Position numbers and translations under genes: made by a program. Source: Chloroflexota bacterium (GTDB lineage: Bacteria > Chloroflexota > Anaerolineae > Anaerolineales > Villigracilaceae). From it: a stretch of 64,000 bases of DNA. Positions 15,525 through 24,264 of this stretch are shown here, piece by piece (within the stretch, counting starts at the first letter, position 1; the number at the start of each line of letters is the position of its first letter). The notes below the pieces were generated by a model. It ran no database searches. It was not told the DNA's origin and was given only the letters and a program-made list of their open reading frames with translations. The stretch spans positions 179,666 to 243,665 of the forward strand of contig JACRMH010000041.1 of the NCBI GenBank assembly GCA_016219545.1. Reading direction: 5' to 3'.

Positions 15525-16469
15525 ATGAAATACACAGTCCTTCTTACCGCCCCTTATATGCTCCCGTTTTTGGAGCGCTTCAAACCAGTGTTCGAGAAAC
15601 ATGATCTTGAACTGATCGTCCCCGATGTGCAGGAACGCATGGAAGAAGCTGACCTGCTCAAGTATGCCGGTCAATTCGATGGCGCAGTTTGTGGGGATGA
15701 CCGCTACACAGCGCGAGTCCTCGAAGCTTGTTCTCCCCGACTTAAGGTCATTTCCAAATGGGGGACGGGAGTCGATTCTATCGACGCTGAGGCCTGCTCC
15801 CGTTTCAATGTGCGACTCTGCCGGACGCCAAATGCCTTCACCACCCCGGTTTCCGATACAATCCTCGGCTACATGCTCGCCTTCGCCAGAAAAGGTCCGT
15901 GGATGGATGCCGCGATGAAGCGAGGCGAATGGGAAAAGATTCCCGGCAAAACATTAAGTGAATGTACTCTTGGAATTATTGGCATCGGCAATATTGGCAA
16001 AGCTGTCACCCGCCGCGCGCGTGCCTTTGGCATGAAAGTGCTTGGTACGGATATTGTTGAAATTGACCATGTCTTCATTTCAGAGTCAGGCATTCACATG
16101 ACCACTCTTGACGCACTACTCGCTGACTCTGATTTTGTCTCTGTGAATTGCGACTTAAACCCCACCTCGCATCACCTTGTCAATGCAGAGACTCTTGCAA
16201 AGATGAAATCCTCTGCAATCCTCATCAACACCGCGCGCGGTCCCATCGTGGATGAAGAAGCCCTTGTCGCCGCACTCCGTTCAGGTCAAATTGGAGGCGC
16301 GGCTTTGGATGTCTTTGAATTCGAACCGTTGCCGAAGGACAGTCCGTTGTTGAACATGGATAATGTCATGCTCGCCCCGCATAATTCCAATTCCAGTCCC
16401 ACCGCATGGGAACGTATCCATTGGAACACGATCAAGAATTTGGTGGAAGGATTGGGGTTGGAATATTAA
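15525..16469 (+). CDS. D-2-hydroxyacid dehydrogenase (phosphoglycerate dehydrogenase-like)
   Basis: 314 residues, starting directly after the previous stop. The NAD-binding GIIGIGNIGKAV (about 148-159), the active-site Arg in NTARGPIVDE, the Glu in LDVFEFEPL and the His in LAPHNSNSS are all in place. It lacks the C-terminal regulatory ACT domain of biosynthetic SerA. Between a CMP-sugar enzyme and an SDR it probably acts on a sugar-acid precursor rather than on serine synthesis; this is inference from context. Confidence 0.85.
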   Translation: MKYTVLLTAPYMLPFLERFKPVFEKHDLELIVPDVQERMEEADLLKYAGQFDGAVCGDDRYTARVLEACSPRLKVISKWGTGVDSIDAEACSRFNVRLCRTPNAFTTPVSDTILGYMLAFARKGPWMDAAMKRGEWEKIPGKTLSECTLGIIGIGNIGKAVTRRARAFGMKVLGTDIVEIDHVFISESGIHMTTLDALLADSDFVSVNCDLNPTSHHLVNAETLAKMKSSAILINTARGPIVDEEALVAALRSGQIGGAALDVFEFEPLPKDSPLLNMDNVMLAPHNSNSSPTAWERIHWNTIKNLVEGLGLEY

Positions 16470-16472
16470 TTT

Positions 16473-16526
16473 GTAGGGGCGACATTTTGTCGCCCAATCA
16501 TTGGGGCGGGAATACACCGCCCCTAC
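16473..16526. repeat. Palindromic GTAGGGGCG repeat element
   Basis: Terminal inverted repeat GTAGGGGCG (16473-16481) and CGCCCCTAC (16518-16526) enclose two inner palindromes (GGGCGACA/TGTCGCCC and GGGGCG). It sits between two operon genes without interrupting either. It is probably a non-coding REP/MITE-type element. Confidence 0.75.
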
Positions 16527-16537
16527 GGGAATAATTT

Positions 16538-17296
16538 ATGTCAACAAATAAAACAATCCTCATTACCGGCGTTGGCGGCGGCATTGGCCGTGGCTGTGTT
16601 CATCACTTTTCAGAAAAAGGCTGGTGCGTGATCGGCGTTGACCGTTCAGATTTTGGCGAGGGTTTCCCAAAAAACGGACATTTTATCAAAGCCGATATTT
16701 CGCACCCTGATTCGGTTGAGCAGATCTTTCAGGAAGTGCTGAATTTCCGTCCCACCTTGGATGCTCTGGTTAATAACGCCGCTGTGCAGGTGGCGAAACC
16801 GCTCGTGGAAACGACCGTTGAAGAATGGGATTCTGTCATGGCGTCCAATCTGCGCTCGGTGTTTTTATTTGTCAAGCTGGCTTATCCGCTTCTCAAGATG
16901 AACGGCGGCGCAATAGTGAATGTCTCCTCCGTCCACGCCATTCAAACATCTGCTAACATTGCCGCGTATGCCGCCTCCAAAGGCGGACTGCTTGCGCTGA
17001 CCCGCGCTCTTGCCATTGAATTTGCGCCTGATAATATCCGCGTCAATGCCATCCTGCCCGGCGCAGTGGATACGCCCATGCTGCGTGCCGGACTCGGCCG
17101 CGGGCATGTCGGTCACGGCGATATGCAGGAACGGCTTGATAACCTGGCGCGTAAAACGGTCATCGGGCGCGTGGGCACTCCCGAAGAGATCGCCCATGCC
17201 ATTTACTTTCTCGCAGACAATGAGCAATCATCCTTTATGACGGGACAAGCTCTCGTAGTAGATGGCGGCGCAACGGCCAGGTTGAGCACAGAATAA
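16538..17296 (+). CDS. Short-chain dehydrogenase/reductase
   Basis: 252 residues, the classical SDR length. Present are the cofactor loop TGVGGGIGRG (about 11-20), DISHPDS, NNAA (about 85-88), the catalytic Ser in VNVSSVHA, YxxxK in YAASKGG and the PGAVDTPML segment. It is an NAD(P)-dependent oxidoreductase. The downstream gene begins within its stop codon (TAATG). In this operon it may reduce or epimerise a sugar intermediate together with the upstream dehydrogenase (inference). Confidence 0.93.
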   Translation: MSTNKTILITGVGGGIGRGCVHHFSEKGWCVIGVDRSDFGEGFPKNGHFIKADISHPDSVEQIFQEVLNFRPTLDALVNNAAVQVAKPLVETTVEEWDSVMASNLRSVFLFVKLAYPLLKMNGGAIVNVSSVHAIQTSANIAAYAASKGGLLALTRALAIEFAPDNIRVNAILPGAVDTPMLRAGLGRGHVGHGDMQERLDNLARKTVIGRVGTPEEIAHAIYFLADNEQSSFMTGQALVVDGGATARLSTE

Positions 17297-17673
17297 TGAG
17301 AAGACGGACAAGACAAAATATAACGTTTAGAAAAAATACGGCACGAGGCTTGCTCTTTTTCAGCGCAGTCCTCTGGCTTATGTACGGCGTTTATATTTAT
17401 TACGACATGGCAATCGTCAACCTTAATAAAACCTCGGCAGATATAGCCACCATTTTTCTTTTCCTGATCGCGGCGCTGATGTTCGTCGGGGGGATCATAT
17501 TTGGCAAAAAATCCAAGCGGACTTATTATTTTGTGCTGATTGTTGTGATCCTGAACACACTGCTTGCCCTCTCAAATCTGTCCGATCTCATATTCCTGAT
17601 CTTCTTCATTATTGACCTTGTCATCCTATTGACACTGCTTCCCTTGCGTGAAGAATACACTTCCTCCTTATGA
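17296..17673 (+). CDS. Small four-helix membrane protein A
   Basis: 125 residues, basic N-terminus (MRRRTRQ) then four predicted membrane helices. Start overlaps the SDR stop by one base; its stop overlaps the next gene by ATGA. It resembles the next protein in helix layout and in the third-fourth helix (TYYFVLIVVILNTLLALSNL against IYWFAVIVLSLNIMLSIFDQ), so the two look like diverged duplicates. No family recognised. The overlapping reading frames argue strongly that it is real. Confidence 0.8.
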   Translation: MRRRTRQNITFRKNTARGLLFFSAVLWLMYGVYIYYDMAIVNLNKTSADIATIFLFLIAALMFVGGIIFGKKSKRTYYFVLIVVILNTLLALSNLSDLIFLIFFIIDLVILLTLLPLREEYTSSL

Positions 17674-18020
17674 AGCGACTTATCCCTTACACAGGATATT
17701 TATTTTTTATTACAGCCATTATTTTGGTTTTTCTGTCCGCAGGTTCTTTCATGCGCATAAGCGGAGATCCAAATGTGAAAGTTGCATATATCGTCTATGC
17801 TGTATTGATGTTTAGTGATGCCATCGCCATGCTCATTTGCGGATTGTATATCAACAGGCGCGTCAAGATAATATATTGGTTCGCGGTTATCGTTCTCTCC
17901 CTTAACATCATGCTGTCCATCTTCGACCAGTTTGGGCTGGCTGATTTTCTTTTTGTCATGCTGAATATTGTCACGTTGATTCCACTCATCGTTTACCGCA
18001 AGGATTTTCTCCCTCAATGA
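17670..18020 (+). CDS. Small four-helix membrane protein B
   Basis: 116 residues with four membrane helices, coupled by 4-bp overlaps on both sides. Paralogue-like to the preceding protein. The C-terminus (VYRKDFL against PLREEYT) keeps the same short charged tail. It may be an accessory of the glycan machinery or an integral part of a complex with protein A; no function can be assigned. Confidence 0.8.
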   Translation: MKRLIPYTGYLFFITAIILVFLSAGSFMRISGDPNVKVAYIVYAVLMFSDAIAMLICGLYINRRVKIIYWFAVIVLSLNIMLSIFDQFGLADFLFVMLNIVTLIPLIVYRKDFLPQ

Positions 18021-18823
18021 AACAAAAGATAACAAATCTCATTCCTTCCCCGCTTCTCCAAACCGTCAAGAACACCTACGATGCGATTCGCAGGTTGCCG
18101 CAAGTGCCGGATGCCTACCTGCATCCCTGGCGCAAAAAGAGCCGCGGGCGCATTTATGAATTCAAGGATATTCATCACGGCAAACGCTGTTTCATCATCG
18201 GCAACGGACCGAGCCTCAAGAACACCGATCTATCCAAACTAAAAAATGAATTTACGTTTGGCATGAACCGCATCTATTTGTTGTTTCCCGAACTTGGCTT
18301 TACCACCACTTACTTTGCTTCCATCAATGATCTGGTCGTTGAACAATGCGCGGAGGAAATTGCCGCTCTGCCCATTCCAAAATTTATTGCATGGCATTCC
18401 AATCGCTATTTCCAACGTTTGCCCGCCGACCTGTCTTTTCTCTACACAACCTACACCGGTCCGCAATTTGCCCATGATATGACTCGCCGTATTTGGGAAG
18501 GCGCAACGGTCACGAATGTTGCGCTTCAACTCGCATTCTATATGGGCTTCGAGCAGGTCATCCTTATCGGCGTGGACCATAACTTTACATCGAAAGGCGA
18601 CGCCAATAAAACAGTCGTCTCCAACGGTGACGACCCAAATCATTTTTCTCCCGCGTATTTCGGCAAAGGCTTCCGCTGGCAATTGCCAGATCTGGATACT
18701 TCGGAGATCGGCTATCGCATGGCGCGCAAAGTTTATGAAGATGCGGGGCGCCAAGTGTTGGATGCGACTGTCGGCGGCAAGCTGACCGTCTTCCCCAAAG
18801 TGGACTACAATTCCCTTTTCTAA
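18017..18823 (+). CDS. DUF115/GNGPSL-motif glycan protein, candidate CMP-sugar transferase
   Basis: 268 residues. The segment CFIIGNGPSLKNTDLSKLK (about 58-76) followed by FTFGMNRIYL is the hallmark of DUF115 (MptE-like/Maf-related) proteins and is very close to the CMP-binding start of GT42 sialyltransferases. LIGVDHNFT (about 190) is the second conserved block. Maf proteins and GT42 enzymes use CMP-activated nonulosonic acids. With a NeuA-like gene five genes upstream in the same operon, transfer of the CMP-activated sugar is a coherent hypothesis. Overlaps the preceding gene by 4 bp. Confidence 0.75.
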   Translation: MKQKITNLIPSPLLQTVKNTYDAIRRLPQVPDAYLHPWRKKSRGRIYEFKDIHHGKRCFIIGNGPSLKNTDLSKLKNEFTFGMNRIYLLFPELGFTTTYFASINDLVVEQCAEEIAALPIPKFIAWHSNRYFQRLPADLSFLYTTYTGPQFAHDMTRRIWEGATVTNVALQLAFYMGFEQVILIGVDHNFTSKGDANKTVVSNGDDPNHFSPAYFGKGFRWQLPDLDTSEIGYRMARKVYEDAGRQVLDATVGGKLTVFPKVDYNSLF

Positions 18824-18834
18824 TTTCTGACTCA

Positions 18835-20349
18835 ATGAAAATATTCTCGCCTCAAACCCGACCTGCAAACTGGTTCGTCCTCTTCATCATTCTCCTCGCC
18901 CTGGGCGGACTCCTCCGTTTGCGCAATGTCAACGATCCCCCATTGGATTTTCATTCCACGCGTCAACTTCGCGATCTGCTCGTGGCGCGTGACATATATT
19001 ATTCAAGACTTCCATCGGCTACAACCGAACAACGCGAGCTGGCGTCTTCCTTTGCCGGAAGCGTTGGAAAATATGAACCACCCGTGATCGAATCACTTGT
19101 GGCTTACACATATTTTCTGACGGGCGGAGAGAACATCGCGTCCGCCCGTGTTTGGGAGACTCTCTTCTGGCTGGTGGCGGGCGTTGCCTTGTTTGACCTT
19201 ATGCGGCGCGCGGTCTCACCGTGGGCGGCGGTGATCGGATTGGTCTATTATCTTTTCCTTCCATTCTCTGTGCAGGCAAGCCGTTCCTTTCAGCCGGACC
19301 CATTAATGACAGCCGCATTTGTTTTAGGTGTCTATTTTCTTTACCGCTGGTCTGAAGCCACGGACGGCGACACAAAAAAAGAAACATGGAAATGGGCGCT
19401 TCTGGCAGGCAGTTTCCTCGGTTTTGCCGTATTTGTAAAAATCGTCATTGCATTTTTTGCGGGCAGTGCTGCCATCGCGCTGGTATTGTTTACATTGAAA
19501 AAGGATTTTTGGAGATCGAAACAGGTCTGGGCAATGGCGTTATTGATGATCCTGCCCGCTCTTTTCTTTTACGTTCTCCAAAACCATGGACGTTCCACTG
19601 AATATTTTTTCAGTTGGAGCGTGTCACTCTTCAAACTCATTGCGAGCATAAATTTCTACGCTAGGTGGCTTTCGTTCATTGGCAACTTATTTGGGCTGAC
19701 AATAATCTTCCTCAGCATCCTTGGGGTGTTTCTTGCAACTCCACGCCTGCGCTGGTTATTGATCAGCCTATGGATCGGATATGTCCTTTACGGACTTACC
19801 CTTCCATTCCAGATGTTCTCACACACTTACTATCATATCCAATTGATCCCCATCATCGCGCTGGGGTTGGCTGCGGCGCTGAGTCCGCTCATTGAAAGTG
19901 CGGCAGTTCAAAGCGCGGTGGGACGCGCGGGCTTTGTCTCGGTTTTCGTTGTGGCAATCGTGTCCATGATCGGGTTCCAGTCCTTCATATCGCGTTCCGT
20001 TTTGGACGCGGAAAAGATCCGGCAGGAACCGTTGTTCTGGGAGCAGCTTGGCAAAGCGATCCCTGCGGATGTGGATGTGATCGGTCTGACACAGGATTAT
20101 GGTTTTCGCCTGATGGTTTACAGCTGGCGCAAGATAAAGTTGTGGCCTTATGTCACCGAGCTGGCTGAGGTGCGTAATGGCAAGGAAGATTTTGCCAATA
20201 GTTTTGACAAACTAACATCCCGCAGCGATTATTTTTTGGTGACAGACTTCGGCCAATTGGATAAACAACCCTCGTTGAAAAAAATACTCGATACATATCC
20301 CATTGCAATGCAAGGCGAAGGATATGTATTGTATGATTTGCGAAAATAA
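18835..20349 (+). CDS. GT39-like (PMT/ArnT fold) membrane glycosyltransferase
   Basis: 504 residues with about eleven helices. After the first helix comes the loop DPPLDFHSTRQLRDLLVAR, where the acidic and His/Arg residues correspond to the catalytic loop of lipid-phosphate-sugar-dependent transferases; then YEPPVIESLVAYTYFLTGG and QASRSFQPDPLMTAAFVLG. The C-terminal domain is small and outside the membrane. It would add a sugar from a polyprenyl carrier to surface glycan or protein. 11 bp after the DUF115 gene. Confidence 0.85.
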   Translation: MKIFSPQTRPANWFVLFIILLALGGLLRLRNVNDPPLDFHSTRQLRDLLVARDIYYSRLPSATTEQRELASSFAGSVGKYEPPVIESLVAYTYFLTGGENIASARVWETLFWLVAGVALFDLMRRAVSPWAAVIGLVYYLFLPFSVQASRSFQPDPLMTAAFVLGVYFLYRWSEATDGDTKKETWKWALLAGSFLGFAVFVKIVIAFFAGSAAIALVLFTLKKDFWRSKQVWAMALLMILPALFFYVLQNHGRSTEYFFSWSVSLFKLIASINFYARWLSFIGNLFGLTIIFLSILGVFLATPRLRWLLISLWIGYVLYGLTLPFQMFSHTYYHIQLIPIIALGLAAALSPLIESAAVQSAVGRAGFVSVFVVAIVSMIGFQSFISRSVLDAEKIRQEPLFWEQLGKAIPADVDVIGLTQDYGFRLMVYSWRKIKLWPYVTELAEVRNGKEDFANSFDKLTSRSDYFLVTDFGQLDKQPSLKKILDTYPIAMQGEGYVLYDLRK

Positions 20350-20390
20350 CCACATGTGATTGCGAATCTGCCTCGCCGCAAAAAACGCGG

Positions 20391-20412
20391 CTCGCAACGA
20401 CATAATTTAAAT
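20391..20412. repeat. Remnant end of a dispersed repeat
   Basis: CTCGCAACGACATAATTTAA and the two bases after it recur exactly at 45506-45527, the right end of a complete inverted-repeat element, and largely at 59411. Only one end is present here, just ahead of the GT2 gene. Confidence 0.65.
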
Positions 20413-20414
20413 CT

Positions 20415-21338
20415 ATGACTCTCGTTTCCATCATTACTCCCTCCTATAACCAAGCTGCATATCTTGAGCAGACAATATTGTCTGTTTTGGGTCAGGACTA
20501 TGCGCCCATTGAATATATCGTCATTGATGGTGTGTCAACCGATAACAGCGTGGACATCATCAAGAAGTATGAAAATAAACTGACCTGGGTTTCAGAAAAA
20601 GATAGCGGTCAGGCGGATGCGATCAATAAGGGATTTGCGCGCGCCACTGGCGATGTCATTGCCTGGCTGAACTCAGATGACTATTACCTTGCGGGTGCGG
20701 TCTCATCCGCTGTAAAAATTTTTGACGAGAATCCTGATGTCACCCTTGTGTATGGGAACATACTCGCGGTGGATGAAAACGGAAAAACTTTCAACACTTT
20801 GAATTACAAACAATTGACTCTGGAAGACCTGCTCTGCTTTCAGATCATCGGGCAGCCTGCTGTCTTTATGCGCCGCTCCGCTTTGAAAGATCTTAAGCTC
20901 GCTCTCGATCTACACTTTATGCTCGACCATTACTTGTGGATCCAAATTGCACAACGCGGAAAACTCCTGCACGCAGAGCAGACCTGGGCCTCCGCGCGTT
21001 ATCATGCCGAAGCGAAGAACCGCGCCAAGGCCGCCGAATTTGGGCGTGATGCATTTCGCATTTTGGAAAAAGTAAAACAGGATAAAGACCTTGCACCGAT
21101 CCTCGTCAAAGTGGAGCGCCGTGCCCGCGCAGCGGCCCACCGTGTGGATGCGCGTTACTTGCTGGACGGCGGACAACCAGCCGCCGCATTATCCGCATGG
21201 ATGCGCGCTCTTTTCCTTCATCCGCCCACGGCTTTGGCGCGCATGAATATTCTTGTCTCGGCTGTTTTGAATTTGCTTGGATTGGGAATGCTGAGGGAGA
21301 AGATTTTGAAGCAAAGGGAAGCACGGTATCAAAAGTAA
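20415..21338 (+). CDS. Family 2 glycosyltransferase
   Basis: 307 residues. The GT-A domain begins at once (VSIITPSYNQAAYLEQTILS), with YIVIDGVSTDNSVDII, the SGQADAINKGFARATGD segment and the metal-binding LNSDDYYLAGA. A C-terminal helical extension of ~80 residues is not found in the related enzyme at 30303. Last gene of the 13.3-21.3 kb glycan operon, facing the CoA-transferase gene 7 bp away with no terminator visible between. Confidence 0.93.
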   Translation: MTLVSIITPSYNQAAYLEQTILSVLGQDYAPIEYIVIDGVSTDNSVDIIKKYENKLTWVSEKDSGQADAINKGFARATGDVIAWLNSDDYYLAGAVSSAVKIFDENPDVTLVYGNILAVDENGKTFNTLNYKQLTLEDLLCFQIIGQPAVFMRRSALKDLKLALDLHFMLDHYLWIQIAQRGKLLHAEQTWASARYHAEAKNRAKAAEFGRDAFRILEKVKQDKDLAPILVKVERRARAAAHRVDARYLLDGGQPAAALSAWMRALFLHPPTALARMNILVSAVLNLLGLGMLREKILKQREARYQK

Positions 21339-21344
21339 TGTGCA

Positions 21345-22541
21345 TCAACTCGATGCGCTGCGGGAAATAAAACTCTGGATTTGTTCCTGAGTATATCCAA
21401 GAGACTTCAATACTTCATGTGTATGCTCTCCCATCAAAGGGGGTGGGAGTCTGTATTCAACAGGGGTATCGCTCAGCTTTAACGGAGAGCCGACTAATGG
21501 CAATTCTCCAATCATTGGATGATCCATTTTTATGAGCATTTCGCGTTCTTTCACAGTGGGCATCGAAAAGACCTGGTCAAAATTATTGATGGGACCGCAG
21601 GGGATCTCGGCCTTTTCCAAATCCGCCAGCCATTCGTTTGCTTTGCGGGTGATAAAAATGGATCTCAATATGGGGATCAATTCATCACGGTTTTGAACGC
21701 GGACTGAATTCGTGGAAAACTTTTCATTGAGCGCAAGATCGGGTCTGCCAAGCATTTCACACAGCCTCACAAACTGACGGTCATTGCCGACCGCAATGGC
21801 GAACCATCCGTCACTGGCTTGAAAACTTTGATAAGGGACAATGTTTGCGTGCGCGTTGCCGTGCCGTTTTGGTAAATTGCCTGAGATCAAATAATTACTG
21901 GCGACATTCGCCAGCCAGCCCAATTGAGAATCGAATAGTGAAATATCGAGGAGTTGTCCGCGCCCGGTCAATGTGCGTGCTTGCAGTGCGGCAAGAATGG
22001 CGATGATCGCATTCTGCCCGGCGAACAAGTCCACAACTGCCACGCCGGTTTTCATCGGCTCGCCTTCGGGTTCGCCGGTAATGCTCATCAACCCGCCCAA
22101 AGCCTGGATCATAAAATCATATCCGGGCTTGTCGCTCATGGAACCGGTCTGACCGAAGCCGGTGATCGAGCAATAGATCAATTTCGGATTTATCTTGTGC
22201 AGTGTTTCAAAATCCAGCCCGAATTTTTTCAGCGTGCCGGGACGGAAGTTTTCAACCAGTACATCGCTTTGCATGGCAAGGTCACGCAGGATCTCTTTAC
22301 CTTCATCAGTTTTTAAATTAATGACCAGGCCGCGCTTGTTGCGGTTGACGCATAAATAATATGCGCTCTCACTCTCTGCAAAAGGCGGACCCCAGCCGCG
22401 AGTCTCGTCACCTTCGGGTGGCTCCACTTTGATGACATCTGCGCCTAGGTCACCGAGAACCATCGTACAGTACGGTCCGGCCAGTACACGGCTTAGATCC
22501 AAAACACGAATCCCGCTCAAAGAGCCTTTATTTGTATTCAC
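21345..22541 (-). CDS. CaiB/BaiF (family III) CoA-transferase
   Basis: 398 residues, typical for the family. It starts LSGIRVLDLSRVLAGPYCTM and contains LGADVIKVEPP, NRNKRGLVINLKT, VENFRPGTL, FGQTGSMSDKPGYDFMIQAL and the catalytic Asp region TGVAVVDLFAGQNA. These enzymes move CoA between carboxylic acids through an aspartyl-CoA intermediate. The acid used here is unknown; no acyl-CoA dehydrogenase or thiolase lies next to it. A propionate or branched-acid route together with the mutase at 46.9 kb is possible but unsupported. Confidence 0.93.
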   Translation of the reverse strand: MNTNKGSLSGIRVLDLSRVLAGPYCTMVLGDLGADVIKVEPPEGDETRGWGPPFAESESAYYLCVNRNKRGLVINLKTDEGKEILRDLAMQSDVLVENFRPGTLKKFGLDFETLHKINPKLIYCSITGFGQTGSMSDKPGYDFMIQALGGLMSITGEPEGEPMKTGVAVVDLFAGQNAIIAILAALQARTLTGRGQLLDISLFDSQLGWLANVASNYLISGNLPKRHGNAHANIVPYQSFQASDGWFAIAVGNDRQFVRLCEMLGRPDLALNEKFSTNSVRVQNRDELIPILRSIFITRKANEWLADLEKAEIPCGPINNFDQVFSMPTVKEREMLIKMDHPMIGELPLVGSPLKLSDTPVEYRLPPPLMGEHTHEVLKSLGYTQEQIQSFISRSASS

Positions 22542-22962
22542 TGTGATTAACCTCTACTTGTAGAAAATAATGCTATCATGTTTAAGTAACTCACCTGACG
22601 CAGTGTCGTTCTGAGCGGAGCGAAGAACCTCTACGATTGTCTCCTAGACCCTTCGCTATCGCTCAGGGAATCACGGTCGGGTGCGTAAGGTGAGTAAGTA
22701 ATTCTAAGTAATTCGTCGAAAATGATCTTACAACCCATTGATGCTCTTTCGGGGTCCAAGTCCCCGAAAAGCCAATCACGTGTCTGGAAACTTTCGACCA
22801 ACAACTTGGCAGACAAGCAAGAATGGAAGATGCTTGAAAGTAAGATACAATGACTTTAGCTTACTCAGTCTTTGCCGACGGTTTAAGTCAGACCCCTGTT
22901 TTTGCCTCGCCGCTGGACAGGGGTCGCTTTTATATATTGGACTCCCGGTAAAACTTGTTTCT
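22542..22962. other. 421-bp intergenic region without a gene
   Basis: The left part should hold the CoA-transferase promoter (minus strand), but no strong box is visible. At 22611-22625 CTGAGCGGAGCGAAG is answered by an imperfect complement at 22651-22666, part of a dispersed repeat. GACCCCTGT (22891-22899) pairs with ACAGGGGTC (22917-22925) downstream of the membrane-protein gene, without a T run on the minus side. The middle shows no convincing reading frame. Confidence 0.6.
22611..22666. repeat. Dispersed imperfect inverted repeat
   Basis: CTGAGCGGAGCGAAG and CTTCGCTATCGCTCAG are near-complements around GAACCTC...GAC. This wording is typical of intergenic repeats in many environmental genomes. 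A related but degraded copy is at 55654-55746. Confidence 0.6.
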
Positions 22963-24123
22963 TCAGCGCGACATCAAGTCCTTGACGTATGATGGTACAT
23001 CCTTGAGGAAAAAAGCGAAGATTGGGAATAAGAGGGAGTTTAGAAAATTCAATCCGGTTCGAAAATCCAAAGCTGAGTTGGGCGTACTTTTGATGCGGTC
23101 ATGGTAATTCATCAGCTTCTCAAGATTCTCGAGCATCTCCTTGTCCGGAATCTCTTTGGATTTGTACAAGTTCTCGATCTTGGTCTGTACTTCGTTCAAT
23201 GTTTTCCATTTGGCAAATGTGATGACGTTGGAAAGATGGAATTGACCTGCCACATATAGAATGACGGTCGGCGCCCAGACGAAAATGGAGAAGATAATAA
23301 TGGGGAGTGGATCGGATACTTTTAGTACGCCAATGAAAGTTAGCCCGGCGGTCAACTGGACGATATATCCCATTGTTGCGTAAAGGATGAATGTCAGCAG
23401 GCGGGATAGCTGCCCGATCACTTCGGAGCTGGACGGGTTGGATGTGTACAGGTCGAAATGATAGCGGTTCAAACGGGATGGAAACGCCACGTAAAAAGGA
23501 TAAAGATAAAAAGCCACCCATACCGCTTGAATAGAGGAAAGAACAATCGTCACGAAGGGGCCGACTTGGAAGGTTGCCAAATTTGTGGGGTTGATCAACC
23601 AACTGTTGTAAAGGATCTGTCCAAGAACAGGACCAACCACCAGTCCCGAAATGAGCGGCAGCCACAATTTGAAGTTGCTGCGCAGCCATCCTCCCAACTC
23701 ATCAAGATCTGATGCGCTCAGGATCTTATCCACACAGGATAGGCGAAAGGTATCCAGAAAGGTGCGGATATTAACCTTGTTGATGACCAGGGCAAGCGCG
23801 CCGGTAAAAGATGACCACGACATGAGTTTAAGTTCAGCCGAAGTCGGCTGGTAACCGACACCGATAGAAACCAACCAGCCGATCAAAAATGTTATAAAGG
23901 CGATAATCAGACCATTCAACCAGAAGGAAGGAAAGGATTCGATCGGTTGGTCTGATGCGTTTGGTGGGAGCAAGGCTGTCCGTGCCTTGGCCGCGGACGG
24001 GTTGAACAAATGTTGAAGCACGGACCCGAGTCCATCCAAAATATATTCAGGAAGGGAGCGATAGCCCGCCATTTGATCTTTAAGTTCGTTCTGTTTTTGG
24101 ATAAGACCCGGATTCTCATTCAT
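22963..24123 (-). CDS. Unrecognised multi-pass membrane protein
   Basis: 386 residues. A soluble N-terminus (~70 residues) is followed by about two helices, an amphipathic domain, four more helices and a cytoplasmic, charged stretch (about 300-350: VQTKIENLYKSKEIPDKEML) before a last helix. The helix arrangement of the second half loosely recalls Yip1-type proteins, but I cannot assign a family. AGGAG precedes the ATG. It stands alone between a CoA-transferase and a pullulanase gene on the same strand. Confidence 0.7.
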   Translation of the reverse strand: MNENPGLIQKQNELKDQMAGYRSLPEYILDGLGSVLQHLFNPSAAKARTALLPPNASDQPIESFPSFWLNGLIIAFITFLIGWLVSIGVGYQPTSAELKLMSWSSFTGALALVINKVNIRTFLDTFRLSCVDKILSASDLDELGGWLRSNFKLWLPLISGLVVGPVLGQILYNSWLINPTNLATFQVGPFVTIVLSSIQAVWVAFYLYPFYVAFPSRLNRYHFDLYTSNPSSSEVIGQLSRLLTFILYATMGYIVQLTAGLTFIGVLKVSDPLPIIIFSIFVWAPTVILYVAGQFHLSNVITFAKWKTLNEVQTKIENLYKSKEIPDKEMLENLEKLMNYHDRIKSTPNSALDFRTGLNFLNSLLFPIFAFFLKDVPSYVKDLMSR

Positions 24124-24215
24124 AAGGAACTCCTCAATTAATAAAGTAAAACAGTAAAAAGAATAACAAGAGTATAGGGCAAATCAGACCTAAATTCAAC
24201 AAGCAGTTTGCTAAC

Positions 24216-24249
24216 AAAACTCCGGAATTTTGATCATCCCGGAGTTTTT
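24216..24249 (-). terminator. Terminator after the pullulanase gene
   Basis: AAAACTCCGG (24216-24225) pairs with CCGGAGTTTT (24239-24248). Read on the minus strand the stem ends in Ts, 16 bp after the pullulanase stop. Confidence 0.85.
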
Positions 24250-24264
24250 GCTTGAATGAAACGA

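Noticed and set aside
22631..22816. 61-codon minus-strand frame in the 421-bp gap
   Set aside because: It overlaps the dispersed repeat, has no ribosome site and no recognisable domain.
23726..23734. TTATCCACA, a perfect DnaA-box sequence
   Set aside because: Single copy inside a coding region; no cluster of boxes or AT-rich unwinding region is seen anywhere in the window, so no origin is called.
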